Below, piece after piece: positions 1-6,137 of a DNA stretch of 7,851 bases. A program made the position numbers and the translations under genes. The notes beneath the pieces were generated by a model. That model was not told the DNA's origin and made no database searches. It saw only the letters and a list, made by a program, of their open reading frames with translations. Within the stretch, counting starts at the first letter, position 1; every line of letters starts with the position of its first letter. Source of the stretch: Sulfurovum sp. (lineage in GTDB: Bacteria > Campylobacterota > Campylobacteria > Campylobacterales > Sulfurovaceae); assembly GCA_021159425.1 (NCBI GenBank), contig JAGGRU010000079.1, positions 1-7,851 on the forward strand, in the 5' to 3' direction.

Positions 1-296
1 ATATCATTGATGAGAAAAAACAGCTCAAAGCACTGCATGCCGAACTTAAAACGCTGGAAGCAAAAGAGGAAAAAGCAAAAGCAGATTATGAAAGAATTGT
101 TGATCTTTACAAAATGATCGATGAAGAAGAAGATCTTCTCAAAGAGGCTAAAAAACACTTAAAATCTGCTCGTAAAGTGCAATATGTTAAAAGAGATGCT
201 GTGAAGAAGATCATTGCTGCCTGGGTTATTACTGTTCCTGCCGCTGCTGTACTATCAGCAGTGATCTATTTTATGATTAGAGGAATTGTACTTTAA
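1..296 (+). CDS. Inorganic phosphate transporter, PiT family (C-terminal fragment, 5' truncated by window edge)
   Basis: The frame is open from the window edge (first full codon at 3) to TAA at 294-296, giving the last 97 residues of a longer protein; the ATG at 114 is internal and not the real start. The fragment has two parts. The first (about 65 residues) is charged and heptad-like, rich in K, E, L and A, and reads as a coiled coil. The second, about nt 192-293, is a basic stretch (VKRDAVKKI) followed by one hydrophobic helix containing AAWVITVPAAAVLSAVIYF. That helix closely resembles the last membrane segment of PiT (PHO4) phosphate permeases, which import Pi or metal-phosphate with protons or Na+. 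The assignment rests on this C-terminal signature alone, since the catalytic membrane repeats lie outside the window. The next gene is also a phosphate carrier and starts on the last base of this stop codon, which supports a phosphate role. Alternative: another membrane-anchored coiled-coil protein. Confidence 0.72.
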   Translation, partial: IIDEKKQLKALHAELKTLEAKEEKAKADYERIVDLYKMIDEEEDLLKEAKKHLKSARKVQYVKRDAVKKIIAAWVITVPAAAVLSAVIYFMIRGIVL

Positions 297-2095
297 TGTT
301 GAGAAGAATTTTTTTACCTAGTATATTAATCGTATTAGCATATGGTTTTTGGATTAGTCCGGATTTTAAAGAAATATCCGCTGGGGTTGCTATCTTTTTG
401 TTTGGAATGATATCGCTTGAAGAAGGTTTTAAAGCTTTCTCCGGTGGTACATTAGAGAGAATATTACAAAAGTCTACCAATAAACTCTACAAAAGTATAG
501 GTTTTGGATTTGTAACTACTGCTATTATGCAATCAAGTTCATTAGTTTCAGTTTTGACTATCTCCTTTATAGGAGCAGGACTTATTGGTCTTACTCAAGG
601 TATAGGGATCATTTTAGGAGCAAACATAGGTACCACTACCGGTGCTTGGTTAATGGCAGGATTTGGTCTAAAGGTTAAAATTTCAGCATATGCCATGCCT
701 ATGCTCGTATTTGGTGTGATACTTATCTTTCAAAAAGCCAAATCACTCAAAGGTATTGGTTACATACTCACAGGACTTGGTTTCCTATTCCTTGGAATTC
801 ATTATATGAAAGAAGGATTTGAAGCATTTAAAAACACTATTGATCTGGCATCTTTTGCAGTTGATGGATTCAAAGGTTTAATGATTTTTATAGGGATCGG
901 AGTACTGGCAACGGTTGTGATGCAATCTTCTCATGCTACGATCGTACTTATTTTAGCAGCTCTAGCGGTGGGGCAAATTACCTATGAAAATGCTTTAGCC
1001 CTTACTATTGGAGCAAATATTGGTACCACGATCACCGCCATTATTGGTTCACTCAGTTCAAATATAGATGGTAAGCGTTTGGCTGCTGCCCACTTTATTT
1101 TTAATGTTGTTACTGCAACAATTGCTGTGTTACTGATGGATCAAATGATAGTCAGTGTTGATGCAATAAGTGATTTTCTGGGAATTGCAAATGATAATCA
1201 CACATTAAAACTTGCTGTTTTTGATTCTTTATTTAAGATTATAGGTGTGCTTATGTTTATACCATTTGTAGATAAGCTTGTAAAATTTTTACAAACCAAA
1301 CTCAAACCGTCTGCTGTGTCTGAAGCTAAAAGTTTTGACACTGTGAAATATCTTAATGATTCAGTCCTTGAAACATCTATGACTGCGATGGCTGCTATCA
1401 AAAAAGAGACAAAACATTTATATGATAATGCTTTCGAGATCATTACACACGGATTAAATATCAAAAGATCCAACATTCTCTCAGACATGCCCTTAGAGGA
1501 AGTGGTTAAAGATTCCTATAGTCAAAGTGCTATTGATATAGATGATTTCTATCATCATAAGATCAAGGGTATCTATGGTGAAATTATAGATTTCTCTACC
1601 AAAGCCCAATCTCAAATGGCACATGAAGAGATAAAAGAGTTATATAAAATAAAACTTGCCAATAAGGATATTGTAGAGGCAGTTAAAGACACTAAACATT
1701 TACAAAAGAACTTGGTAAAGTACTCTAAGAGTACCAATACACATATCAAATCTGAATATAATAGTATGAGAAAAGATTTGGCAGAACTTTTAAGAACAAT
1801 TAACCTTATTGCCATGTCAGATCAGGAAGATGAAATATTACTGTTGCTCTCAAAAGCAAAAGTCCATACAGAAAGATATGACATCATCGCAAACGGTAAA
1901 CTGGACAATCTTATTAGAAATAGATTGATCAGCAATGAAATGGCTACTTCACTCATGAATGACAGTGGTTATGCTTATAATATTAGTGCCAACCTTATTG
2001 CAATGGCAGAAATAATCTATGTCACCGATAATAGTGAGATGATTATAGAGGAAGAAGAAGTGAAAGAAATTCTAAATCAAAAGGATGAACAATGA
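296..2095 (+). CDS. Na+/phosphate cotransporter with C-terminal PhoU-like domain
   Basis: This 599-residue inner-membrane protein belongs to the Na/Pi cotransporter family (NptA/YjbB-like). It shows the inverted-duplicated core of that family. Repeat 1 has QSSS at residues 79-82 and GANIGTTT at 108-115; repeat 2 has QSSH at 210-213 and GANIGTT at 239-245. These motifs form the substrate and Na+ site in the family. Hydrophobic segments fill residues 1 to about 330. From about 350 (KYLNDSVLET) to the end the protein is soluble and helical, matching the PhoU-like tail common in bacterial members, which probably senses or regulates. Length is normal for a two-domain member. The ATG overlaps the upstream stop (TAATG) and has AGAGGA at 279-284, a rather long 11 nt spacer, so translation is probably coupled to the PiT gene. 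Nine of its ten arginines use AGA. Direction of transport (import or export) cannot be read from sequence. Confidence 0.93.
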   Translation: MLRRIFLPSILIVLAYGFWISPDFKEISAGVAIFLFGMISLEEGFKAFSGGTLERILQKSTNKLYKSIGFGFVTTAIMQSSSLVSVLTISFIGAGLIGLTQGIGIILGANIGTTTGAWLMAGFGLKVKISAYAMPMLVFGVILIFQKAKSLKGIGYILTGLGFLFLGIHYMKEGFEAFKNTIDLASFAVDGFKGLMIFIGIGVLATVVMQSSHATIVLILAALAVGQITYENALALTIGANIGTTITAIIGSLSSNIDGKRLAAAHFIFNVVTATIAVLLMDQMIVSVDAISDFLGIANDNHTLKLAVFDSLFKIIGVLMFIPFVDKLVKFLQTKLKPSAVSEAKSFDTVKYLNDSVLETSMTAMAAIKKETKHLYDNAFEIITHGLNIKRSNILSDMPLEEVVKDSYSQSAIDIDDFYHHKIKGIYGEIIDFSTKAQSQMAHEEIKELYKIKLANKDIVEAVKDTKHLQKNLVKYSKSTNTHIKSEYNSMRKDLAELLRTINLIAMSDQEDEILLLLSKAKVHTERYDIIANGKLDNLIRNRLISNEMATSLMNDSGYAYNISANLIAMAEIIYVTDNSEMIIEEEEVKEILNQKDEQ

Positions 2096-2388
2096 GTGTT
2101 AAAAAATTTATTACAGATGTAAAAAACTATTTAGGCTTAGATGATTTTAAAAAATCAGGAAAAAAGAAGTCCATCAAACGTCTTTTAGAAAAATTAAAAG
2201 CCAGAAAAGAGATACTTGATAAGACACCAAGAAAAAACCTGAATAAAAAAGAGTTGAAAGCGTTAAAAGAAGAACAGGCTATCATCACTTTGCAGATAAA
2301 AAAAGGTGAAAAGATATTAGACGAACTTAATGCTGAGAGTCATAAGGACTCAAAAAAATTAAAAGGAGAGAAAAATGGAAAAAAATAA
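2092..2388 (+). CDS. Small lysine-rich helical protein of unknown function
   Basis: I do not recognise this 98-residue protein. It contains 28 Lys and 3 Arg against 15 Asp/Glu, a net charge near +16. It has no membrane segment, signal peptide or cysteine. The N-terminus (residues 1-20) could form a short amphipathic helix. A basic linker (KKSGKKKSIKR) follows, and then two probable helices, about 28-45 and 52-80, of coiled-coil character separated by a TPRKN turn. The tail is lysine-rich (KGEKNGKK). Its ATG overlaps the transporter stop in an ATGA arrangement, and its last 14 nt overlap the PPK2 start, so it is very likely co-translated with both neighbours. That position, not homology, suggests a role in phosphate or polyphosphate handling, for example binding polyanionic polyphosphate or the PhoU-like domain. 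Ribosomal or nucleoid-type nucleic-acid binding is an equally open alternative. Confidence 0.8.
   Translation: MSVKKFITDVKNYLGLDDFKKSGKKKSIKRLLEKLKARKEILDKTPRKNLNKKELKALKEEQAIITLQIKKGEKILDELNAESHKDSKKLKGEKNGKK
2363..2370 (+). promoter_or_regulatory. Ribosome binding site of ppk2, inside the upstream gene
   Basis: AAGGAGAG lies 4 nt before the ATG at 2375 and within the last codons of the lysine-rich gene. It fixes the PPK2 start at 2375 rather than the in-frame ATG at 2417 and creates the 14 nt coding overlap. Confidence 0.8.
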
Positions 2389-3271
2389 TCAAAACCAATT
2401 TGAAATAGACGGAAGCATGGTCTCACTTGATGAACTCATTCAAGGATATACTGAAACAAAACAACAAAACGATGCAGAGAAGAAAGCTGTAAGTAAGAGA
2501 AAACATGAGCAGGCACTCAAGCCTTACCAGGCTGAACTGATCAAGCTTCAAAAGCACATTGAAGAGACAAATCAAAAAATGATCATTCTTTTTGAAGGGC
2601 GTGATGCCGCGGGTAAAGGTGGGACCATCAGAAGGATCACCAGATACATGAATGAAAAACATTATCGTATCGTTGCACTGGGAAAACCGACAGACGAACA
2701 AAAAAGCCAATGGTTCTACCAAAAATATATTTCATACTTTCCAAGAGGCGGAGAGATAGTCCTGTTTGACAGAAGCTGGTACAACAGAGCTATGGTAGAA
2801 TCCGTTTTTGGTTTTTGTACCCAAAAAGAGCATGATGATTTTATGAAAGGGGTTAAAGGATTTGAAAAAGATCTGACACGACAGGGGATCATACTTATAA
2901 AACTCTATTTTTCTGTTACAAAAGATGAACAGGCAAGAAGGTTTGAGAGAAGGAAAACCGACCCATTAAGACAATGGAAACTCTCTGAAATTGATGTACA
3001 GGCACAAGACAGATGGGATGACTTTACCGAAACAAAGTACAATATGCTTAAACAGACCCATTCTCACAATGCACCATGGACCGTTATCCGATCAAACAAC
3101 AAACAAGATGCAAGATTTGAAGCACTTAAAGTCATTCTGAATTCTATAGATTATGATGGAAGAGATGAAACACTTGATTATTCGCTTGATCCTGATGTTG
3201 TGATCTCCGGTGCAAGAGAGATAGAGATCATGGATGCCCAAATAAGCAGAAGCGGAAAATTCATAGGTTGA
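2375..3271 (+). CDS. ppk2: Polyphosphate kinase 2 (PPK2), probable class I
   Basis: This 298-residue cytoplasmic kinase transfers phosphate between polyphosphate and nucleotides; family members mostly run from polyP to NDP, making ATP or GTP. All family landmarks are visible: Walker A GRDAAGKGGT at residues 75-84 (Lys81), Walker B with FDRSWYNR at 131-138 (Asp132), and an arginine-rich lid, ARRFERRKTDPLRQWKLS, at 187-204. The DPLRQWKLS form of the lid resembles class I (ADP/GDP-phosphorylating) single-domain enzymes more than class II or III, but the class is inferred from motif wording only. Length is normal. The N-terminal 50 residues form a charged leader before the P-loop domain. It is the last gene of the phosphate unit, followed by a weak hairpin overlapping its stop. 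Placement after two phosphate carriers suggests use of stored polyphosphate as a phosphate and energy reserve. Confidence 0.95.
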   Translation: MEKNNQNQFEIDGSMVSLDELIQGYTETKQQNDAEKKAVSKRKHEQALKPYQAELIKLQKHIEETNQKMIILFEGRDAAGKGGTIRRITRYMNEKHYRIVALGKPTDEQKSQWFYQKYISYFPRGGEIVLFDRSWYNRAMVESVFGFCTQKEHDDFMKGVKGFEKDLTRQGIILIKLYFSVTKDEQARRFERRKTDPLRQWKLSEIDVQAQDRWDDFTETKYNMLKQTHSHNAPWTVIRSNNKQDARFEALKVILNSIDYDGRDETLDYSLDPDVVISGAREIEIMDAQISRSGKFIG

Positions 3272-3285
3272 TCTTTAATGATCAA
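3268..3285 (+). terminator. Weak terminator-like hairpin at the end of ppk2
   Basis: TTGATC and GATCAA form a perfect 6 bp inverted repeat around a 6 nt loop, overlapping the ppk2 stop codon. It is followed by GTTGTTT, a poor U-tract. The stem is short and AT-rich, so it is at best a weak intrinsic terminator, and readthrough into gap is plausible. Confidence 0.3.
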
Positions 3286-3286
3286 G

Positions 3287-3314
3287 TTGTTTAAAATAAT
3301 AGCATTTATATAAT
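3287..3314 (+). promoter_or_regulatory. Candidate sigma-70 promoter of the gap operon
   Basis: TTGTTT (3287-3292) and a perfect TATAAT (3309-3314) are separated by 16 nt in the AT-rich gap before gap. A start near 3321 would leave a leader of about 49 nt. A second -10-like TATTAT at 3337-3342 is an alternative. In this AT-rich setting chance matches are common, so only position and the perfect -10 support the call. Confidence 0.45.
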
Positions 3315-3369
3315 CGAAAATATTAGAAAAATATAGTATTATATCATCAAAATTAAATCAGGAGAAAAA

Positions 3370-4365
3370 ATGGCAATCAAAGTAGCAATTAACGGAACAG
3401 GTAGAATCGGTATGATCGTAGCAAAGATAATTATGGGGCGTGATGATATCGAACTTGTGGCACTCAACACAACATCTAAACTGGATATGTTGGAGTATCT
3501 TTTTAAATATGACAGTGTTCACACAGGTATTGATGCAAAAGTGATCGATGACAGTACTATTGAGCTTAATGGTACAGCAATAAAAATATTCTCAGATAGA
3601 GATCCAGCAAATATTGATTTTGGTTCAGCGGGTGCAGAACTTGTTATTGAGTGTACAGGAGTCTTTTTAAGTATAGAGAAAGCAACACCTTTTTTGAAGA
3701 ACGGTGTAAAGAAAGTAGTTATGTCAGCTCCTGCAAAGGATGACACCCCTACATTTGTACTGAATATAAACACAGATGATTACAAAGGTGAAGCAATCAT
3801 TTCAAATGCAAGTTGTACAACGAACTGTCTTGCACCTATTTGTAAAGTGCTTGATGATGAATTTGGTATAGTAAATGGTCTGATGACGACTATCCACGCC
3901 TATACCAATGACCAGAATGTACTTGATGTTAAACACAGCAAAGATAAACGTCGTGCACGTGCAGCAGCTGTTAACATGATCCCTACAACAACGGGAGCAG
4001 CCAAAGCTATTGCATTGGTTATGCCTCAGCTTAAAGGTAAACTGAACGGTTATGCGATGCGTGTACCTACGCCGGATGTTTCTATAGTGGATTTGACGGT
4101 TAATTTGAAAAAAGATGTTACAGTAGAAGAGATCAATACTGCTTTCAATAATGCAGCAGAAGGTCACTTTAAAGGTCTCATCGAGATCGATAACGACAAA
4201 CGTGTTTCAAGTGATTTTATCGGCTCTACTTACAGCTCGACTTATGTACCGGATATGACTTCTGTGGTTGACGGAAAAACAGTAAAAGTACTTGCATGGT
4301 ACGATAATGAGTGGGGATATAGTTCTCGTCTTGTTGATATGTGTATTTTTGTCGGAAATAAGTAA
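3370..4365 (+). CDS. gap: Glyceraldehyde-3-phosphate dehydrogenase (type I), probably NADP-capable
   Basis: This 331-residue cytosolic tetramer-type enzyme interconverts glyceraldehyde-3-phosphate and 1,3-bisphosphoglycerate in glycolysis and gluconeogenesis. The Rossmann start is INGTGRIGM (residues 7-15; most relatives have INGFGRIG). The catalytic motif SNASCTTNCLAP holds Cys149, and TTIHAYTNDQ supplies His176. YDNEWGYS marks the C-terminal nicotinamide-side motif. Length is standard. Two coenzyme positions are unusual. The aspartate that normally binds the NAD ribose after VAIN is Thr34, and classical Pro188 is Lys188. Loss of that acid is typical of NADP-using GapB-type enzymes, so NADP or dual use is inferred. 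The start is well supported by AGGAG at 3360-3364, 5 nt before ATG. It opens the carbon block behind its own candidate promoter. Seven of nine arginines use CGT, unlike the upstream genes, which fits high expression. Confidence 0.96.
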   Translation: MAIKVAINGTGRIGMIVAKIIMGRDDIELVALNTTSKLDMLEYLFKYDSVHTGIDAKVIDDSTIELNGTAIKIFSDRDPANIDFGSAGAELVIECTGVFLSIEKATPFLKNGVKKVVMSAPAKDDTPTFVLNINTDDYKGEAIISNASCTTNCLAPICKVLDDEFGIVNGLMTTIHAYTNDQNVLDVKHSKDKRRARAAAVNMIPTTTGAAKAIALVMPQLKGKLNGYAMRVPTPDVSIVDLTVNLKKDVTVEEINTAFNNAAEGHFKGLIEIDNDKRVSSDFIGSTYSSTYVPDMTSVVDGKTVKVLAWYDNEWGYSSRLVDMCIFVGNK

Positions 4366-4368
4366 AAC

Positions 4369-4419
4369 TTAACTCTAGGCTAAAAGTCAATACTTATGAC
4401 CAAACAGGTGTAGAGTTGG
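4369..4419 (+). other. Long-range inverted repeat in the gap-glgP spacer
   Basis: AACTCTA (4371-4377) pairs perfectly with TAGAGTT (4411-4417), and two flanking T-G pairs extend the stem to 9 bp. Inside the 33 nt loop, GTCA (4386-4389) can pair with TGAC (4397-4400). No U-tract follows, so it does not look like an intrinsic terminator. It begins just after the gap stop codon and might be a 3' stabilising or processing structure that separates gap from glgP mRNA levels. The rest of the 113 nt spacer holds no convincing promoter. Confidence 0.4.
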
Positions 4420-4478
4420 ATAAAACCATACTTTATGCCAATCTCAACAAATAGTTTTAAATACGAAGGATAAGATAA

Positions 4479-6125
4479 ATGCAATTACACAGTTATGACA
4501 TAAATCCAAAATATAGTAAAAGTGTTGCCTACTTTTCTATGGAGTTTGCTATAGACCAGGCACTCAAGATTTACTCTGGAGGTCTTGGTTTTCTTGCAGG
4601 CTCACATATGCGAAGTGTCTATGACCTCAAACAGAATGTGGTGGGAATAGGACTGCTTTGGAGTTTTGGTTACTATCATCAGTCACGTAACGAAGATGGC
4701 ACACTGCGTCCCTCTTTCATAAGACAATTCTACTATTTTCTTGAAGAGCTGGACGTCCATGTGACTGTTAAAGTGGACGATCGAGAAGTACGTGTGAAAG
4801 CTTTCCTGCTTCGCCCTGAAGTCTTTGGCTCCGCACCGATTATACTTCTTTCTACAGATACCGATGAAAATGACTATCTCTCAAGAACCATTACCCATAA
4901 ACTTTATGATGGCAATGAGCATACCCGTGTGGCACAGGAGATCGTATTGGGTATTGGTGGGACCAAAGTACTTGAAGCGTTGAATCACAAAGTTGATATT
5001 TATCATATGAATGAGGGGCATGCACTGCCACTTGTTTATGAACTTTATGGAAAACACTATCAAACAATGGAAGCACTGCGTGAGCATGTTGTTTTTACCA
5101 CACACACACCGGAAGCAGCAGGAAATGAAGAGCATAATATTAACTTTCTGCACAGAATGGGCTTTTTTAGTGAACATTCACTTGAAACTGTACGTGAACT
5201 TAGTGGCAATAAAGAGGGAGACAATTTCAGTCTTACCGTGGGTGCCTTGCGTACTGCCAAAATCGCCAATGCTGTTTCCAAGATACATGGAGATGTAGCC
5301 AATGACATGTGGTCTCATATTGAAGACAGATGTGATATTATCTCTATTACCAATGCCCAAAATAAAAAATACTGGACCGATAAAACTCTGATACGCGCTC
5401 TTGATGAACATGAAGACTATGAGGTTATGGCACGTAAAAAACACCTCAAAAAACTTCTTTTTGAGGTTGTAGCCGATCAAACAGGAAAAATGTTTGACCC
5501 CGAAGTCATTACTATCGTATGGGCTCGCCGTTTTGCAGAATATAAACGCCCTGACCTGCTCATTCGAGACTTTGTACGCTTTGTTAAACTTATCACAAAT
5601 CAGGAAAGACCGGTTCAAATTATTTGGGCAGGAAAACCATACCCTACGGATCATGGTTCAGTAGATACGTTTAATGAACTCATCCGGATCAGCCGTCACT
5701 ATAAGAATATAGCGGTTGTTACCGGTTATGAGCTTAGCCTTTCCCGCCTGCTAAAACAGGGAAGTGATATTTGGCTCAACACTCCACGCATTACACGTGA
5801 AGCCAGTGGAACCAGTGGTATGACAGCCAGTATGAACGGTTCTATTCATTTCTCCATTAATGATGGATGGCATCCTGAGTTTGCCAGAGACGGCAAGAAT
5901 GCCTTCACTATTCCTTTTGCCAATCCAAATCTCTCTATTGAAGAGCAGGATAATCAAGATTATGAAAACATGATGGATGTACTGGAAAACAAGATCCTTC
6001 CACTCTATTATGATCAGCCGGAAGATTGGGTTAAAGTCATGAAAAATGCTATGTCTGAGATCGAAGCTGAGTTTGATTCCGGACGTATGGCAAAAGAGTA
6101 TTATGAACGAATGTTTACAATTTAA
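4479..6125 (+). CDS. glgP: Short-form alpha-glucan phosphorylase-like protein (GT35) lacking the PLP lysine
   Basis: This 548-residue protein belongs to the short alpha-glucan phosphorylase group, which releases glucose-1-phosphate from glycogen or maltodextrin using pyridoxal phosphate. Family motifs run in order: VAYFSMEF (16-23), IYSGGLGFLAG (31-41), HMNEGHALP (176-184), FTTHTPEAAGN (206-216, His209), ALRTAKIANAVSKIHG (256-271), ARRFAEYKRPDLL (349-361, Arg351 and Lys356 matching the phosphate-site Arg/Lys), and LNTPRITREASGTSGM (433-448). At the next position, where relatives have the PLP Schiff-base lysine (GTSGMK), this protein has Thr449. It also lacks the extra N-terminal region of longer members and starts 15 residues before the first motif. 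An in-frame TAA directly before the ATG rules out extension, and AAGGA at 4466-4470 sets the start. Its neighbours are glycolytic genes, so a role in glycogen use is expected. The missing lysine leaves open a changed chemistry or a regulatory role. Confidence 0.85.
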   Translation: MQLHSYDINPKYSKSVAYFSMEFAIDQALKIYSGGLGFLAGSHMRSVYDLKQNVVGIGLLWSFGYYHQSRNEDGTLRPSFIRQFYYFLEELDVHVTVKVDDREVRVKAFLLRPEVFGSAPIILLSTDTDENDYLSRTITHKLYDGNEHTRVAQEIVLGIGGTKVLEALNHKVDIYHMNEGHALPLVYELYGKHYQTMEALREHVVFTTHTPEAAGNEEHNINFLHRMGFFSEHSLETVRELSGNKEGDNFSLTVGALRTAKIANAVSKIHGDVANDMWSHIEDRCDIISITNAQNKKYWTDKTLIRALDEHEDYEVMARKKHLKKLLFEVVADQTGKMFDPEVITIVWARRFAEYKRPDLLIRDFVRFVKLITNQERPVQIIWAGKPYPTDHGSVDTFNELIRISRHYKNIAVVTGYELSLSRLLKQGSDIWLNTPRITREASGTSGMTASMNGSIHFSINDGWHPEFARDGKNAFTIPFANPNLSIEEQDNQDYENMMDVLENKILPLYYDQPEDWVKVMKNAMSEIEAEFDSGRMAKEYYERMFTI

Positions 6126-6130
6126 GGAGA
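6124..6130 (+). promoter_or_regulatory. Ribosome binding site of pgk overlapping the glgP stop
   Basis: AAGGAGA shares its first two bases with the glgP TAA and lies 7 nt before the ATG at 6138. It favours this start over the in-frame ATG codons at residues 8 and 9, although the conserved family part only begins near residue 11. Confidence 0.75.
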
Positions 6131-6137
6131 CCACAGT

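Noticed and set aside
114..296. A separate 60-residue gene starting at ATG 114
   Set aside because: The same frame is open back to the window edge with continuous coiled-coil sequence, so this ATG is an internal methionine of a truncated gene.
3331..3344. Perfect inverted repeat ATATA-GTAT-TATAT in the gap leader, a possible operator
   Set aside because: Very AT-rich low-complexity sequence where such palindromes are expected by chance; no known operator recognised.
3802..4167. Open frame of 121 codons antisense to gap
   Set aside because: Composition is cysteine- and histidine-rich with no recognisable domain, and it lies wholly over a well-supported gene.
4397..4413. A five-codon ORF (ATG to TAG) inside the gap-glgP hairpin loop
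   Set aside because: Too short and without a ribosome binding site; the stop overlaps the stem by chance.
4435..4473. A 12-codon ORF starting at ATG 4435 and ending 5 nt before the glgP start, possibly a leader peptide
   Set aside because: No ribosome binding site at a usable distance, no amino-acid run typical of attenuation leaders, and short ORFs are expected by chance.
5178..5654. Open frame of 158 codons antisense to the phosphorylase-like gene
   Set aside because: No family motifs or convincing ribosome binding site; explained as a shadow of the conserved sense gene. The same holds for the frame at 5751-6248.
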